From positions 2,142,501 through 2,206,500 of the forward strand of contig NZ_LT907844.1 of the NCBI RefSeq assembly GCF_900215505.1: a stretch of 64,000 bases of DNA. Reading direction: 5' to 3'. Below the pieces are notes generated by a model. The model worked only from the letters and a program-made list of their open reading frames with translations, made no database searches and was not told the origin of the DNA. This document shows, piece after piece, positions 10,435 through 17,777 of the stretch (within the stretch, counting starts at the first letter, position 1; each line of letters opens with the position of its first letter). Source of the stretch: Cohaesibacter sp. ES.047 (lineage in GTDB: Bacteria; Pseudomonadota; Alphaproteobacteria; Rhizobiales; Cohaesibacteraceae). The position numbers were made by a program, and so were the translations under genes.

Positions 10435-11742
10435 ATGGAACAGCCCGAGGCCATTCTCAATCGCATGATCGCCCTGCACCCCAAGAGCATAGATCTTGGT
10501 CTGGGCAGGGTATCCGCATTGCTGGCAAAACTTGGCAATCCACACCACCATCTGCCGCCGACCATTCATATCGCCGGCACCAACGGCAAGGGCTCGACGT
10601 CAGCGTTCCTGAGGGCGATGGCCGAAGCCGATGGCAAGCGCGTGCATGTCTACACCTCACCGCATCTTGTCCACTTCCGTGAACGCATCCGGCTTGGTGG
10701 CACATGTGTCTCGGATGCGTGTCTGGTCGAGGCGCTCCTGACTTGCGAGCGGGCCAATGGCGGCGCGCCCATCACCTTTTTCGAAATCACCACGGTGGCG
10801 GCCTTCTTGCTGTTTGCCCAGAACCCGGCGGATCTGCTCATTCTGGAGGTCGGCCTTGGTGGACGTCTTGACGCCACCAATGTCATTGATTTTCCCGCAG
10901 TAAGCGTCATCACGGCGATTGCCCACGATCACGAGGGATATCTGGGCAGTGAGCTTGATGGCATCGCGCGCGAGAAGGCCGGCATTTTCAAGCCCGGTGT
11001 GCCGGCGATCATCGCCCCACAGTCCGATGATGTGCGCGAAGTCTTGGAAGGGGAGGCGACACGAGCCCGAACGGGGCTGGTGGCTATCGCCGGACAGGAC
11101 TGGATGGCCTACGAAGAACATGGGCGTTTCATTTTTCAGGCAGAGAGCCGCTTTCTGGATCTTCCCATGCCGCGCCTTGGTGGACGACACCAGCTGGACA
11201 ATGCCGGCACCGCCATCGCCGCGATCCGGACTGTTTTCCCGGAGATGTCCGACGACAGCATCGCGAAAGGCCTTGTCAAGGTAGACTGGCCCGCCCGCCT
11301 ACAGCGTCTCACCGAGGGGCGTCTGCTGAGCCAATTACCACCTGACGCCGAACTCTGGCTCGATGGTGGACACAATCCGCAGGCAGGCCATGCCCTGTCG
11401 TCGGCGCTGGCGGATCTTGAAGAAAAGGCTCCCAAGCCGCTGCTGATGATCATCGGAATGCTCTCGACCAAGAAACCGCAGGGCTACTTCGCCCCGTTCA
11501 AGGGCCTCGCACGCGAAATCATCACAGTCCCTGTGCCCAATTCTGATGCCGGGGTCGATCCTGTGAGCCTTGCCAGCATTGCCCAGGAGAAGGGAATTCC
11601 GGCGTCCGCCGCAGCCTCCCTTGAAGAAGCGCTCAAGCGTTTCTCTCTGCAACAGCATAAAACGGCACCCCGCATCCTGATCGGTGGATCGCTCTATGTC
11701 GCTGGAGCGGCGCTTGCCGCCAATGGCACCCCTCCCAAATAA
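10435..11742 (+). CDS. folC: Dihydrofolate synthase / folylpolyglutamate synthase
   Basis: Mur-ligase-type enzyme that adds glutamate to dihydropteroate and folates. The 435-aa protein has the ATP-binding loop HIAGTNGKGSTSAFLRAM at about residues 45-62, then YTSPHLVHFRERI, EVGLGGRLDATN, and the C-terminal ligase domain with WLDGGHNPQAG. It follows accD by about 210 bases. In many rhizobia trxA comes next; here the core order is broken by the accessory segment. Confidence 0.95.
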   Translation: MEQPEAILNRMIALHPKSIDLGLGRVSALLAKLGNPHHHLPPTIHIAGTNGKGSTSAFLRAMAEADGKRVHVYTSPHLVHFRERIRLGGTCVSDACLVEALLTCERANGGAPITFFEITTVAAFLLFAQNPADLLILEVGLGGRLDATNVIDFPAVSVITAIAHDHEGYLGSELDGIAREKAGIFKPGVPAIIAPQSDDVREVLEGEATRARTGLVAIAGQDWMAYEEHGRFIFQAESRFLDLPMPRLGGRHQLDNAGTAIAAIRTVFPEMSDDSIAKGLVKVDWPARLQRLTEGRLLSQLPPDAELWLDGGHNPQAGHALSSALADLEEKAPKPLLMIIGMLSTKKPQGYFAPFKGLAREIITVPVPNSDAGVDPVSLASIAQEKGIPASAAASLEEALKRFSLQQHKTAPRILIGGSLYVAGAALAANGTPPK

Positions 11743-12293
11743 GATTATGGACGGCAGATCCGACGCTGGGTTTTGTTCTCCTCACAGAGTCCGGACTGTT
11801 TGTAACAGGTCTGGGCACTCATAAAAGGCTTGTCCTCCGCCGCGTATGCTTAAAAAGTTGTAACGATACAATTGATAAACCAACGCCCAGACCCGTTGTT
11901 TTCAAACGATCAGGGATGGGCGCAAGAGCAAAATTGCCTTTTCTCAAGAAAAACCGCCAGAGCCGAGCGGTGGGAAATTATAGGTTGGTCCATCGCCTAC
12001 GCCTTTCGTCTAAAAATAATCGATTTTTTAAGAGCGTGTAAGATATTGAAATAAAAAGTAAAATAAGTTTGGCACAATTAGCTATGCAAAAATAGATTAT
12101 CTCAATTTCGAGAGGTAAATATTTTGCATCTCTTGCAAGCCAGTCATGCAAAATTGTGTGGTGTAAAATATGAAGCTATGAGCTATATACAGGTCAACAC
12201 AACGAAGCGAGACTTTAAATCGAGTTACGGAGCGCTTCGTAAGAAAAACCAAGAACTCGATAAAGCCACGTTAGGTAAAAAAGGACGACTAAC
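11743..12293 (+). promoter_or_regulatory. Long AT-rich region before DUF1127 gene
   Basis: About 550 bases with no supported gene; base composition turns AT-rich from about 12000. It marks the left edge of the accessory segment. Near its end ACGAAGCG (12202-12209) pairs with CGCTTCGT (12233-12240), a perfect 8-base stem that could form in the leader of the DUF1127 mRNA. CTATAT at 12183-12188 resembles the -10 of alphaproteobacterial RpoH promoters, but no well-spaced -35 was seen. AAGGA at 12280-12284 is the ribosome site of the next gene. Confidence 0.4.
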
Positions 12294-12446
12294 ATGCTTG
12301 ATAATGTTGTTAAAAACTATCGTCAGTGGCGCAATTACCGTGACACTGTTGAAGAACTGAACCGCCTGAGCAACCGTGATCTGAACGACCTGGGTATCTC
12401 CCGCGCCGACATCACCACCATCGCTCGCGACGCATCAGTCAAATAA
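12294..12446 (+). CDS. DUF1127 small protein
   Basis: A 50-aa Arg-rich protein of the DUF1127 (YjiS-like) family, too short for most ORF callers. It starts MLDNVVKNYRQWRNYRDTVE and carries the family core LNRLSNRDLNDLGISRADI. The start is set by AAGGA 9 bases upstream. In Rhodobacter sphaeroides a DUF1127 protein (CcaF1, RSP_6037) is co-transcribed with the CcsR small RNAs and has been reported to bind RNA. The same arrangement is seen here, with three CCTCCTCCC hairpins just downstream. A role in stress or RNA metabolism is inferred from that. Confidence 0.88.
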   Translation: MLDNVVKNYRQWRNYRDTVEELNRLSNRDLNDLGISRADITTIARDASVK

Positions 12447-12451
12447 AAAGT

Positions 12452-12471
12452 CTTTCGCTAACAAGCGAAAG
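12452..12471 (+). terminator. Hairpin after DUF1127 gene
   Basis: Perfect 8-base stem CTTTCGCT / AGCGAAAG with loop AACA, followed by CCCCC, not T. It is probably a processing or stabilising hairpin between the mRNA and the downstream sRNA unit, or a weak terminator. Confidence 0.5.
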
Positions 12472-12488
12472 CCCCCAGTTTCCGCAAT

Positions 12489-12600
12489 TCAGGCTGACTC
12501 CTCCTCCCAGAAGCCTGATTGATCCAAAACTACCTCCTCCCGGTTTTGGATCCTGCAACGAAGCCCACCGGACCTCCTCCCCCGGTGGGCTTTCGTCGTT
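12489..12600 (+). ncRNA. CcsR/cuckoo-like sRNA locus, three CCTCCTCCC hairpins
   Basis: Three hairpins in tandem, each with CCTCCTCCC in the loop. Hairpin 1: 12489-12518, stem TCAGGCT/AGCCTGA. Hairpin 2: 12521-12552, perfect 10-base stem GATCCAAAAC/GTTTTGGATC. Hairpin 3: 12561-12592, perfect 11-base stem AAGCCCACCGG/CCGGTGGGCTT, then TTTCGTCGTT, which may terminate. The stems are unrelated in sequence, but the loop motif is the same, as in the CcsR sRNAs of Rhodobacter and the alphaproteobacterial cuckoo RNA family, whose loop resembles an anti-Shine-Dalgarno. Linkage to a DUF1127 gene also matches. It may be one RNA or be cut into units. Confidence 0.85.
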
Positions 12601-12637
12601 CTGGAGCGCCCTTTCGACGGACTAAAGCGTGATGCGA

Positions 12638-13289
12638 TTAATTGACCTCAGACCTGGCAGCTTTGAAGTCGTTCAGACACTCCTTGGCAGAATAGAGGTC
12701 ACAAATGTCACCGATCGCGTCTGAGATTGTATCGAAGCTTCTGGCTGCTCGCTTGCGCAGCAGTGTCTTGAGTTTGGAATATGCCATTTTTATGGGATTG
12801 AGGTCCGGAGAATATGGCGGAAGAAACAGCAGCCATGCCGCCTTTGATCTGACGAGATTGTCAGCTTTCTCACTTTTGTGGAAGGTGACATTATCGAGGA
12901 TGACGACGTCGCCAGCTGACAGGGTCGGCAGTAGTTGAGTTTCAATCCAAGTTTCAAAGATGCGTCGGTTCATCGGAGCATTGACGATCCAGGGCGCAAC
13001 CATTCCACGGGATCTCAAACTAGCGATGAAGGTCTGGGATTTCCAATGACCAAAAGAAGCGTGGGCGCGATAGCGCTGTCCTTTTGGTGACCATCCAGAC
13101 CGTTTGGTCAGCTTCGTGTTGGTTGATGTCACATCGATAAAGAGCAATCGGGACAGTGCCTTGTTGAAGAAAGACTGGCGCTGATTGATCCATACATACC
13201 GATCATGAGCAATGGCGGCCCGTAGCTGTTTAGTGGCTACCAGACTTTTTTATGGCTCAGGCCGAGCCTGTGAAGCACGCGCCCAACGC
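12638..13289 (-). pseudogene. IS630 transposase 3' part, copy 1
   Basis: C-terminal DDE part of an IS630-family transposase, about 169 aa from 13147 down, plus the frameshift region above it. The first two catalytic Asp motifs (FIDVTSTN, VILDNVTFHKS) are present, but the third reads NPIKMAYSK where the sister copies have NPIEMAYSK, so codon 12788-12790 has changed the catalytic Glu to Lys. The A6 slip site at the orfA/orfB junction is at 13246-13251. The gene is cut at 13289 by copy 2. Not functional. Confidence 0.88.
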
Positions 13290-13368
13290 TAAAGCGTGTC
13301 GCAGTTAATGAGATTCAGGATTCCCATTTTTTGCCAATTGTGATTCCCTTTGAGAAAAGGGGATCATC

Positions 13369-13728
13369 ATGGGCAAATCACTTCCTATTGCATTGCGCGA
13401 ACGTGTTGCTTCATTTGTTGATGCCGGTCATTCGCATCGGGCGGCCGCCAGCCATTTCCGCGTGTCACCACGGTTTGTCAATAACCTGATGCTTCTCAAG
13501 AAAGAGACGGGTTCTGTGCAGCCTCGCAAGCAAGGCCGACCAGACAAAGGCAAGTTGGGTGTGCATCATGAATGGATCACAAGGCGCATGTCTGAGAATG
13601 GCGATCTGACGCTTGATGAGCTTTGTCTGGAATTGGCTGAACGCGGGGTCCATGTGCATCGCTCTAGCGTTGGGCGCGTGCTTCACAGGCTCGGCCTGAG
13701 CCATAAAAAAAAGTCTGGTAGCCACTGA
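13369..13728 (+). CDS. IS630 transposase orfA (DNA-binding part), copy 2
   Basis: 119-aa N-terminal part with helix-turn-helix: MGKSLPIALRERVASFVDAG, SHRAAASHFRVSPRFVNNL, then a linker and second HTH ending LHRLGLSHKK. It ends in a run of eight A (13705-13712) where the sister copies have six. In the six-A copies a -1 slip joins orfA to orfB; with eight A the join needs +1 or -2. Unlike copies 1 and 3 it has GAG, not TAG, after LMLLKK. Activity is therefore uncertain. Confidence 0.85.
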   Translation: MGKSLPIALRERVASFVDAGHSHRAAASHFRVSPRFVNNLMLLKKETGSVQPRKQGRPDKGKLGVHHEWITRRMSENGDLTLDELCLELAERGVHVHRSSVGRVLHRLGLSHKKKSGSH

Positions 13729-13801
13729 ACAGCTACGGGCCGCGATTGCTCATGATCGGTATGTATGGATCAATCAGCGCCGGCCTTTCTTCAACAAAGC
13801 A

Positions 13802-14320
13802 TTGTCCCGATTGATCTTTATCGATGAGACATCAACCAACACGAAGCTGACCAAACGGTCTGGATGGTCACCAAAAGGACAGCGCTATCGCGCTCACGCT
13901 TCTTTTGGTCATTGGAAATCCCAGACCTTCATCGCTGGTTTGAGATCCCGTGGGATGGTTGCGCCCTGGATCGTCAATGCTCCGATGAACCGACGTATCT
14001 TTGAAACTTGGATTGAAACTCAACTACTGCCGACCCTGTCAGCTGGCGACATCGTCATCCTCGATAATGTCGCCTTCCACAAAAGTGAGAAAGCTCAAAA
14101 GCTCGTCAGATCAAAGGGAGCATGGCTGCTGTTTCTTCCGCCATATTCACCGGACCTCAATCCCATCGAAATGGCATATTCCAAACTCAAGACACTGCTG
14201 CGCAAGCGAGCAGCCAGAAGCTTCGATACAATCTCAGACGCGATCGGTGACATTTGTGACCTCTATTCTGCCAAGGAGTGTCTGAACTACTTCAAAGCTG
14301 CCGGGTATGAGGTTAATTAA
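13802..14320 (+). CDS. IS630 transposase orfB (DDE catalytic part), copy 2
   Basis: 172-aa catalytic part with all three acidic motifs: FIDETSTNTKL, VILDNVAFHKSE, and SPDLNPIEMAYSKLK. It lies in the +1 frame relative to orfA; the reading frame extends upstream to the A-tract at 13705-13712, so it is normally made as a fusion by frameshifting rather than from its own ATG. The C-terminus NYFKAAGYEVN differs slightly from copies 1 and 3. Confidence 0.85.
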   Translation: MSRLIFIDETSTNTKLTKRSGWSPKGQRYRAHASFGHWKSQTFIAGLRSRGMVAPWIVNAPMNRRIFETWIETQLLPTLSAGDIVILDNVAFHKSEKAQKLVRSKGAWLLFLPPYSPDLNPIEMAYSKLKTLLRKRAARSFDTISDAIGDICDLYSAKECLNYFKAAGYEVN

Positions 14321-14335
14321 TTGCGATATGCTTTA

Positions 14336-14615
14336 GAGCGATGCACATGGACCCCGCGTTCAGCCAATTCCAGACAAAGCTCATCAAGCTTCAGATCGCC
14401 ATTCTCAGACATGCGCCTTGTGATCCATTCATGATGCCCACCCAACTTGCCTTTGTCTGGTCGGCCTTGCTTGCGAGGCTGCACAGAACCCGTCTATTTC
14501 TTGAGAAGCATCAGGTTATTGACAAACCGTGGTGACACGTGGAAATGGGTGGCGGCCGCCCGATGAGAGTGACCGGCCTCAACAAATGAAGCAACACGTT
14601 CGCGCAATGCAATAG
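14336..14615 (-). pseudogene. IS630 transposase 5' part, copy 1
   Basis: Continuation of copy 1 beyond the nested insertion, reading on the - strand from about IALRERVASFVEAGHSHRAA to the site of insertion. The first six codons and the IS end are missing at 14615. After LMLLKK there is an in-frame TAG (14494-14496), shared with copy 3. An apparent ORF from 14709 runs from antisense gst sequence into this fragment and is not a real gene. Confidence 0.85.
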
Positions 14616-14626
14616 CTGCGAGCCGA

Positions 14627-15337
14627 TCAACTGCGGGATGGAATATTCCAGGCTTTCTGAGCCGCTGGACGCGCGTTGAAGCGCTCGACATAGGCAACCA
14701 CATTTTCAAAGCTCTTGAATTCTGTCACCTCGGTTGCCTCGTAGAATTTCTCGATAGTCGCAAGCCACGGCGCGACAGCCAGATCGGCGATCGAGAAGTC
14801 GCCAACCAGCCAGTCCTTGCCCTCAAGCTGGGTGTTGACGACGTTGAGCAGGCGCTTCGTTTCATTGACATAGCGTTCGCGCGGACGCGGGTCTTCAATG
14901 TCCTTGCCGCCAAATTTGTAGAAGAAACCGAGCTGCCCCAGCATCGGACCGACGCCTCCCATCTGGAACATCAGCCATTGCAGGATCTGAAGTCGCTCAC
15001 GCTCGTTTGAGCCATAGAGCTTGCCGGTTTTCTCGCCCAGATAGATGAGAATGGCGCCGCTTTCGAACAGGCCGATAGGGTTACCATCCGGGCCATTCGG
15101 ATCGATCAGCGCAGGGATCTTGTTGTTCGGGCTGAGCGATAGAAATTCGGGGCTCTTCACATCCTCATCCGACAGCGTGACAAGGTGCGGCTCATAATCA
15201 AGCCCCAGCTCTTCGAGAGCTGCGGAAATCTTCACACCGTTGGGCGTGGGAAAGGAATAGAGCTGAATGACGTCCGGATTTGAAGCGGGCCAACGATTGG
15301 TGATCGGGAAGGCGGACAAGAGATTGGTATCGTTCAT
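14627..15337 (-). CDS. Glutathione S-transferase, YghU/YfcG-like
   Basis: Cytosolic GST of the Nu/YghU-YfcG kind, 236 aa. The thioredoxin-fold half has IQLYSFPTPNGVKISAALEE, then SPNNKIPALIDPNGPDG and LFESGAILIYLGEKTGKLYG; the helical half ends ARPAAQKAWNIPSRS. These proteins often have disulfide-bond reductase activity with glutathione. ATG 15337 is chosen because GGAG precedes it; an in-frame start at 15403 has no such support. The stop codon is 12 bases from the broken end of an IS630 copy, but the C-terminus looks complete. Confidence 0.88.
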   Translation of the reverse strand: MNDTNLLSAFPITNRWPASNPDVIQLYSFPTPNGVKISAALEELGLDYEPHLVTLSDEDVKSPEFLSLSPNNKIPALIDPNGPDGNPIGLFESGAILIYLGEKTGKLYGSNERERLQILQWLMFQMGGVGPMLGQLGFFYKFGGKDIEDPRPRERYVNETKRLLNVVNTQLEGKDWLVGDFSIADLAVAPWLATIEKFYEATEVTEFKSFENVVAYVERFNARPAAQKAWNIPSRS

Positions 15338-15457
15338 GGAAAACTCCGGCATATGGGAATGGCAAAAGGTGTGAACATGGAACAAATGCCGCGGGTTTGA
15401 CACTCAACTCGATCAGGAGCTGCGGTTGCCGCGCCTTATCACTCACACATATGAACG

Positions 15458-15484
15458 AAAAAGGCCCCTCGGGAGGGGCCTTGC
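15458..15484 (-). terminator. Terminator of the small gene at 15582-15785
   Basis: AAGGCCCCTC / GAGGGGCCTT hairpin. Read on the - strand it ends in five T, so it closes the transcript of the small - strand gene. It also separates that gene from gst. Confidence 0.8.
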
Positions 15485-15581
15485 AGAACTAATTTTTCTT
15501 TGTTCACAGAGTTCAGAGAACAAGGTTTTCAGCGCCAACGGGCCAAACCACACGCGTTGTCCCTAAGAATGAGGGCGACCC

Positions 15582-15785
15582 TCAGGCTGCGCGAGCGTGC
15601 TCAAGCGGAACCGAGTCCATCGCCCGCATGGTCGAGGCGAGCAAATCAAGGTCGACGGTGTAGTTCTCGATCAGTTCATCGGTGATCATTCCGCGTTCAT
15701 GCATCTGAAGTCCGGTGCGCCGAATGGCTTCTCGGATTGCGGTTTCGTCCAGCAAATGCGGACGCACTGAATAGCGATGCACCAT
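15582..15785 (-). CDS. Small conserved-looking protein of unknown function
   Basis: 67 aa starting MVHRYSVRPHLLDETAIREA, mostly predicted helix and acidic, ending LEHARAA. No family recognised. The ATG at 15785 follows AGGAAGGGA on the - strand, which is better than the upstream in-frame start at 15836. A strong terminator lies about 100 bases after its stop, so it is probably a one-gene transcript. Coding use resembles its neighbours. Confidence 0.6.
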   Translation of the reverse strand: MVHRYSVRPHLLDETAIREAIRRTGLQMHERGMITDELIENYTVDLDLLASTMRAMDSVPLEHARAA

Positions 15786-16031
15786 GATCGTCCCTTCCTG
15801 TTTCTCTCTCTCTTGAATGCCGACAAGGACAAGCAAGAGGTGCGTTCATATCCATCGTTAACGAACGTGGTTAACAAAAGGTAAACCGAGGTTAAAATGT
15901 GGCAGGTTTGCCATCAAAAAGGGAAGAATTGCGGAAAGAACCGCTATGTTGCATGGATGCATCAGTGCCCAAGGCTGGCTTTTTGAGCGGGTAGAGGCCT
16001 TGCCAAGTGAGGTGAGTAGGGGCTTGAAGCC

Positions 16032-16667
16032 TCAGATCATGGCAACACTGCCGGCAACGACGATCAGCAGGACGGCTGAGACCAGATCGAGAATGTTGGC
16101 GGCGCGCTGGTCGACAAGTCTGGCCAGACGGAAGGCTGCATAGCCATAGATGAAGAGCACCGGCGCTTCCACCAAAACGGACACCGTCCCCAGCGCGACC
16201 ATCTGTGTCAGAACCGGTGCGTGGGCGTCCACGAACTGCGGGATGATCGCAATAAAGATCATGATATTCTTGATCGAAGAGGACTGAATGACAAAGCCGC
16301 GGATAAATCCGCGTGACATTTGAGCTGGTCCCTGTCTGCGTGTGGCTGCTTGGGCCATGAGGGGTGTTGCGCCACCATTCTGAGCGCGGACATCAAGGAT
16401 GATCTGAAGGGCCGTCCAGGCAAGGTAGAGGCAACCGGTGAGCTTCAGCGCCAGCGCGATGGACGGTGAAGAGGCGATCAGCGCGCCGACGCCGATGGCT
16501 GACAGGCTGAAATAGAGAATATTGACCGACAAAATGCCAAAAACCGTGCCAATGGAGGCCCGAAAGCCTCTATTGAGCGACGTGGAGACCACCAATAGCA
16601 CCGCAGGGCCGGGAGAAAGGGAGAGGAAAAACTCCGTAATGGCAAACATTATGAGCGCATCGGTCAT
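16032..16667 (-). CDS. LysE/RhtB-family exporter
   Basis: Inner-membrane amino-acid exporter of the LysE/RhtB family, 211 aa with about six hydrophobic segments. The N-terminal signature FFLSLSPGPAVLLVVSTSLN and RGFRASIGTVFGI are typical. The substrate cannot be told from sequence. On the same strand upstream lie a 2OG-Fe(II) oxygenase gene and an AraC regulator, so it may export a modified or basic amino acid made or sensed by that set. Confidence 0.85.
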   Translation of the reverse strand: MTDALIMFAITEFFLSLSPGPAVLLVVSTSLNRGFRASIGTVFGILSVNILYFSLSAIGVGALIASSPSIALALKLTGCLYLAWTALQIILDVRAQNGGATPLMAQAATRRQGPAQMSRGFIRGFVIQSSSIKNIMIFIAIIPQFVDAHAPVLTQMVALGTVSVLVEAPVLFIYGYAAFRLARLVDQRAANILDLVSAVLLIVVAGSVAMI

Positions 16668-16735
16668 GTCGGTCTCATCTCTTCAGACGATCGGCCCCAG
16701 AGGGATGCCGGGGAAGTGCGATGGTTGCGGGCGGG

Positions 16736-16753
16736 CCCGGCGCATGCGCCGGG
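16736..16753. repeat. Perfect GC palindrome between oxygenase and lysE
   Basis: CCCGGCGCATGCGCCGGG, an 18-base perfect dyad in the gap between the oxygenase stop and the lysE start. It has no T-run. It may be an mRNA hairpin that lowers lysE expression, or an operator. Confidence 0.5.
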
Positions 16754-16812
16754 AGTAGGGTTTGTGTCATTCACAAGCGGAATGCAGGAACGGTGGCGGG
16801 CAGGCACGCCGG

Positions 16813-17595
16813 CTATTCCGCAGCCACGTTTGCGGCTTCCTCGTTCGAGATCTCCGTGCTGTAGATCGCTTCCATGGTCTCATGAGAGATGGTCTCGTCG
16901 CTTAAATCCGCTTCTGATGCAAAGGTGTAGACCACAACTGTACGTCGCGTATTGGAAGTTAGTGGCGTGATCCGGTGCAGCGTTGTATTGGCTTTCATCA
17001 GGTAGCAACTGCCTGCCTGCACATAGCGGCTGCGGACTTCGCGCTGGGTTAGGATGTCCGTGAGGGCTTCGCGGGGCGCATCCTTGTCCCACCGGGTGTT
17101 GGGCACAAACTCGATGCGGCCACCCGAGAGGGGATCAGGGGCATCGACGATCCAGATCAGGGCATAGGTATAGTCATCCCAGTGCCAGCCATGGGTGTCG
17201 CCAGTCTGGCATTGCGAGTTGAGGATATATTCCTCCGGTTCATAAGGAACCGGATGAAGGCTGTCGCCCGCAACGCGAGAGAGAAAGGCCAGAATGTCCG
17301 GCGATGAAAAAACGGACGGAATGACGACGCCATGCTCTTTGATGGTGTCGCGGCCAACGGACTGATAGTGGCGCGGTGTGCCACCCGTGGAATCGATGTT
17401 GAGATCGCGGCGCTTGGCATCGCCAGCAAGCAGTGTGGCAGCTTCGTCGTGAAATGCGGTTTTGAGATGGGCAGGCAACAGGTCGTTCATCGCGACCACG
17501 TGATGTGTGGCGAATTCATCGGCCAGCAGGCTGAGAAACTGTTCGGGCTGTTTGCCCAGATGCTCGGCAATCGAGGCATGAATAAGGGACTGCAT
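16813..17595 (-). CDS. 2OG-Fe(II) oxygenase, HalD/BesD-like family
   Basis: A 260-aa non-haem iron, 2-oxoglutarate-dependent oxygenase resembling the BesD/HalD group that acts on free amino acids. Iron ligands are likely His138 and Asp140 in HGWHWDDYTYALIWI, and His207 in TTLHRITPL, with Arg217 or Arg218 binding 2-oxoglutarate before TVVVYTF. Halogenases of this group have Gly in place of the Asp; here Asp is kept, so hydroxylation is expected. ATG 17595 follows AGGAAGG; the upstream start at 17658 is weaker. It lies between an AraC regulator and a LysE exporter. Confidence 0.75.
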   Translation of the reverse strand: MQSLIHASIAEHLGKQPEQFLSLLADEFATHHVVAMNDLLPAHLKTAFHDEAATLLAGDAKRRDLNIDSTGGTPRHYQSVGRDTIKEHGVVIPSVFSSPDILAFLSRVAGDSLHPVPYEPEEYILNSQCQTGDTHGWHWDDYTYALIWIVDAPDPLSGGRIEFVPNTRWDKDAPREALTDILTQREVRSRYVQAGSCYLMKANTTLHRITPLTSNTRRTVVVYTFASEADLSDETISHETMEAIYSTEISNEEAANVAAE

Positions 17596-17777
17596 GTGGG
17601 GCTTCCTTCCTGATGCACGCTTCGCCAGCCCATAGGCATTCGGCTCGACGTGCGACAACCAGTTTTGAGGCCGGCCCAGCCGTGCTCATGGCAGGCAAAG
17701 ACCGGTATCGGGAACTGCGTTTTCGTTGCAGCAGCCCCAAGGGTCCCCATTCCGGTTTGTCAGGATTGTAGGAAAAC

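Larger units (their letters stand above)
13290..14335 (+). mobile_element. IS630-type element, copy 2, inserted into copy 1
   Basis: A complete element of about 1.05 kb bounded by TA at 13290-13291 and 14334-14335, the target duplication of IS630/mariner elements. Its ends are inverted repeats AAAGCGTGTCGCAGTTAAT and, reversed from the right, AAAGCATATCGCAATTAAT. Joining the flanks, GCCCAACGC-TA-GAGCGATG, restores the copy 1 sequence, and copy 2 itself carries the same CGCTAGAGC site in its own orfA. Confidence 0.92.
12623..14615 (-). mobile_element. IS630-type element, copy 1, interrupted and 5'-truncated
   Basis: The right end is TAAAGCGTGATGCGATTAAT at 12623, just after the sRNA hairpins. 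The element runs on the - strand, but 13290-14335 is a second copy inserted in the opposite orientation. The interrupted sequence resumes at 14336 and stops matching the family at about 14615, so the first codons of orfA and the left inverted repeat, about 70 bases, are gone. The break lies 12 bases from the gst stop codon. Confidence 0.9.

Noticed and set aside
12124-12360. A 78-aa ORF overlapping the DUF1127 start
   Set aside because: Begins with TTG without a ribosome site and runs out of frame into the DUF1127 gene.
12489-12592. The repeated CCTCCTCCC as a CRISPR-like or simple repeat
   Set aside because: The repeats are only 9 bases, each sits in the loop of a different perfect stem, and spacing suits hairpin RNAs.
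14494-14709. A 71-aa - strand ORF joining antisense gst and IS sequence
   Set aside because: A chance join at the broken end of the IS; it is not a fusion gene of interest.
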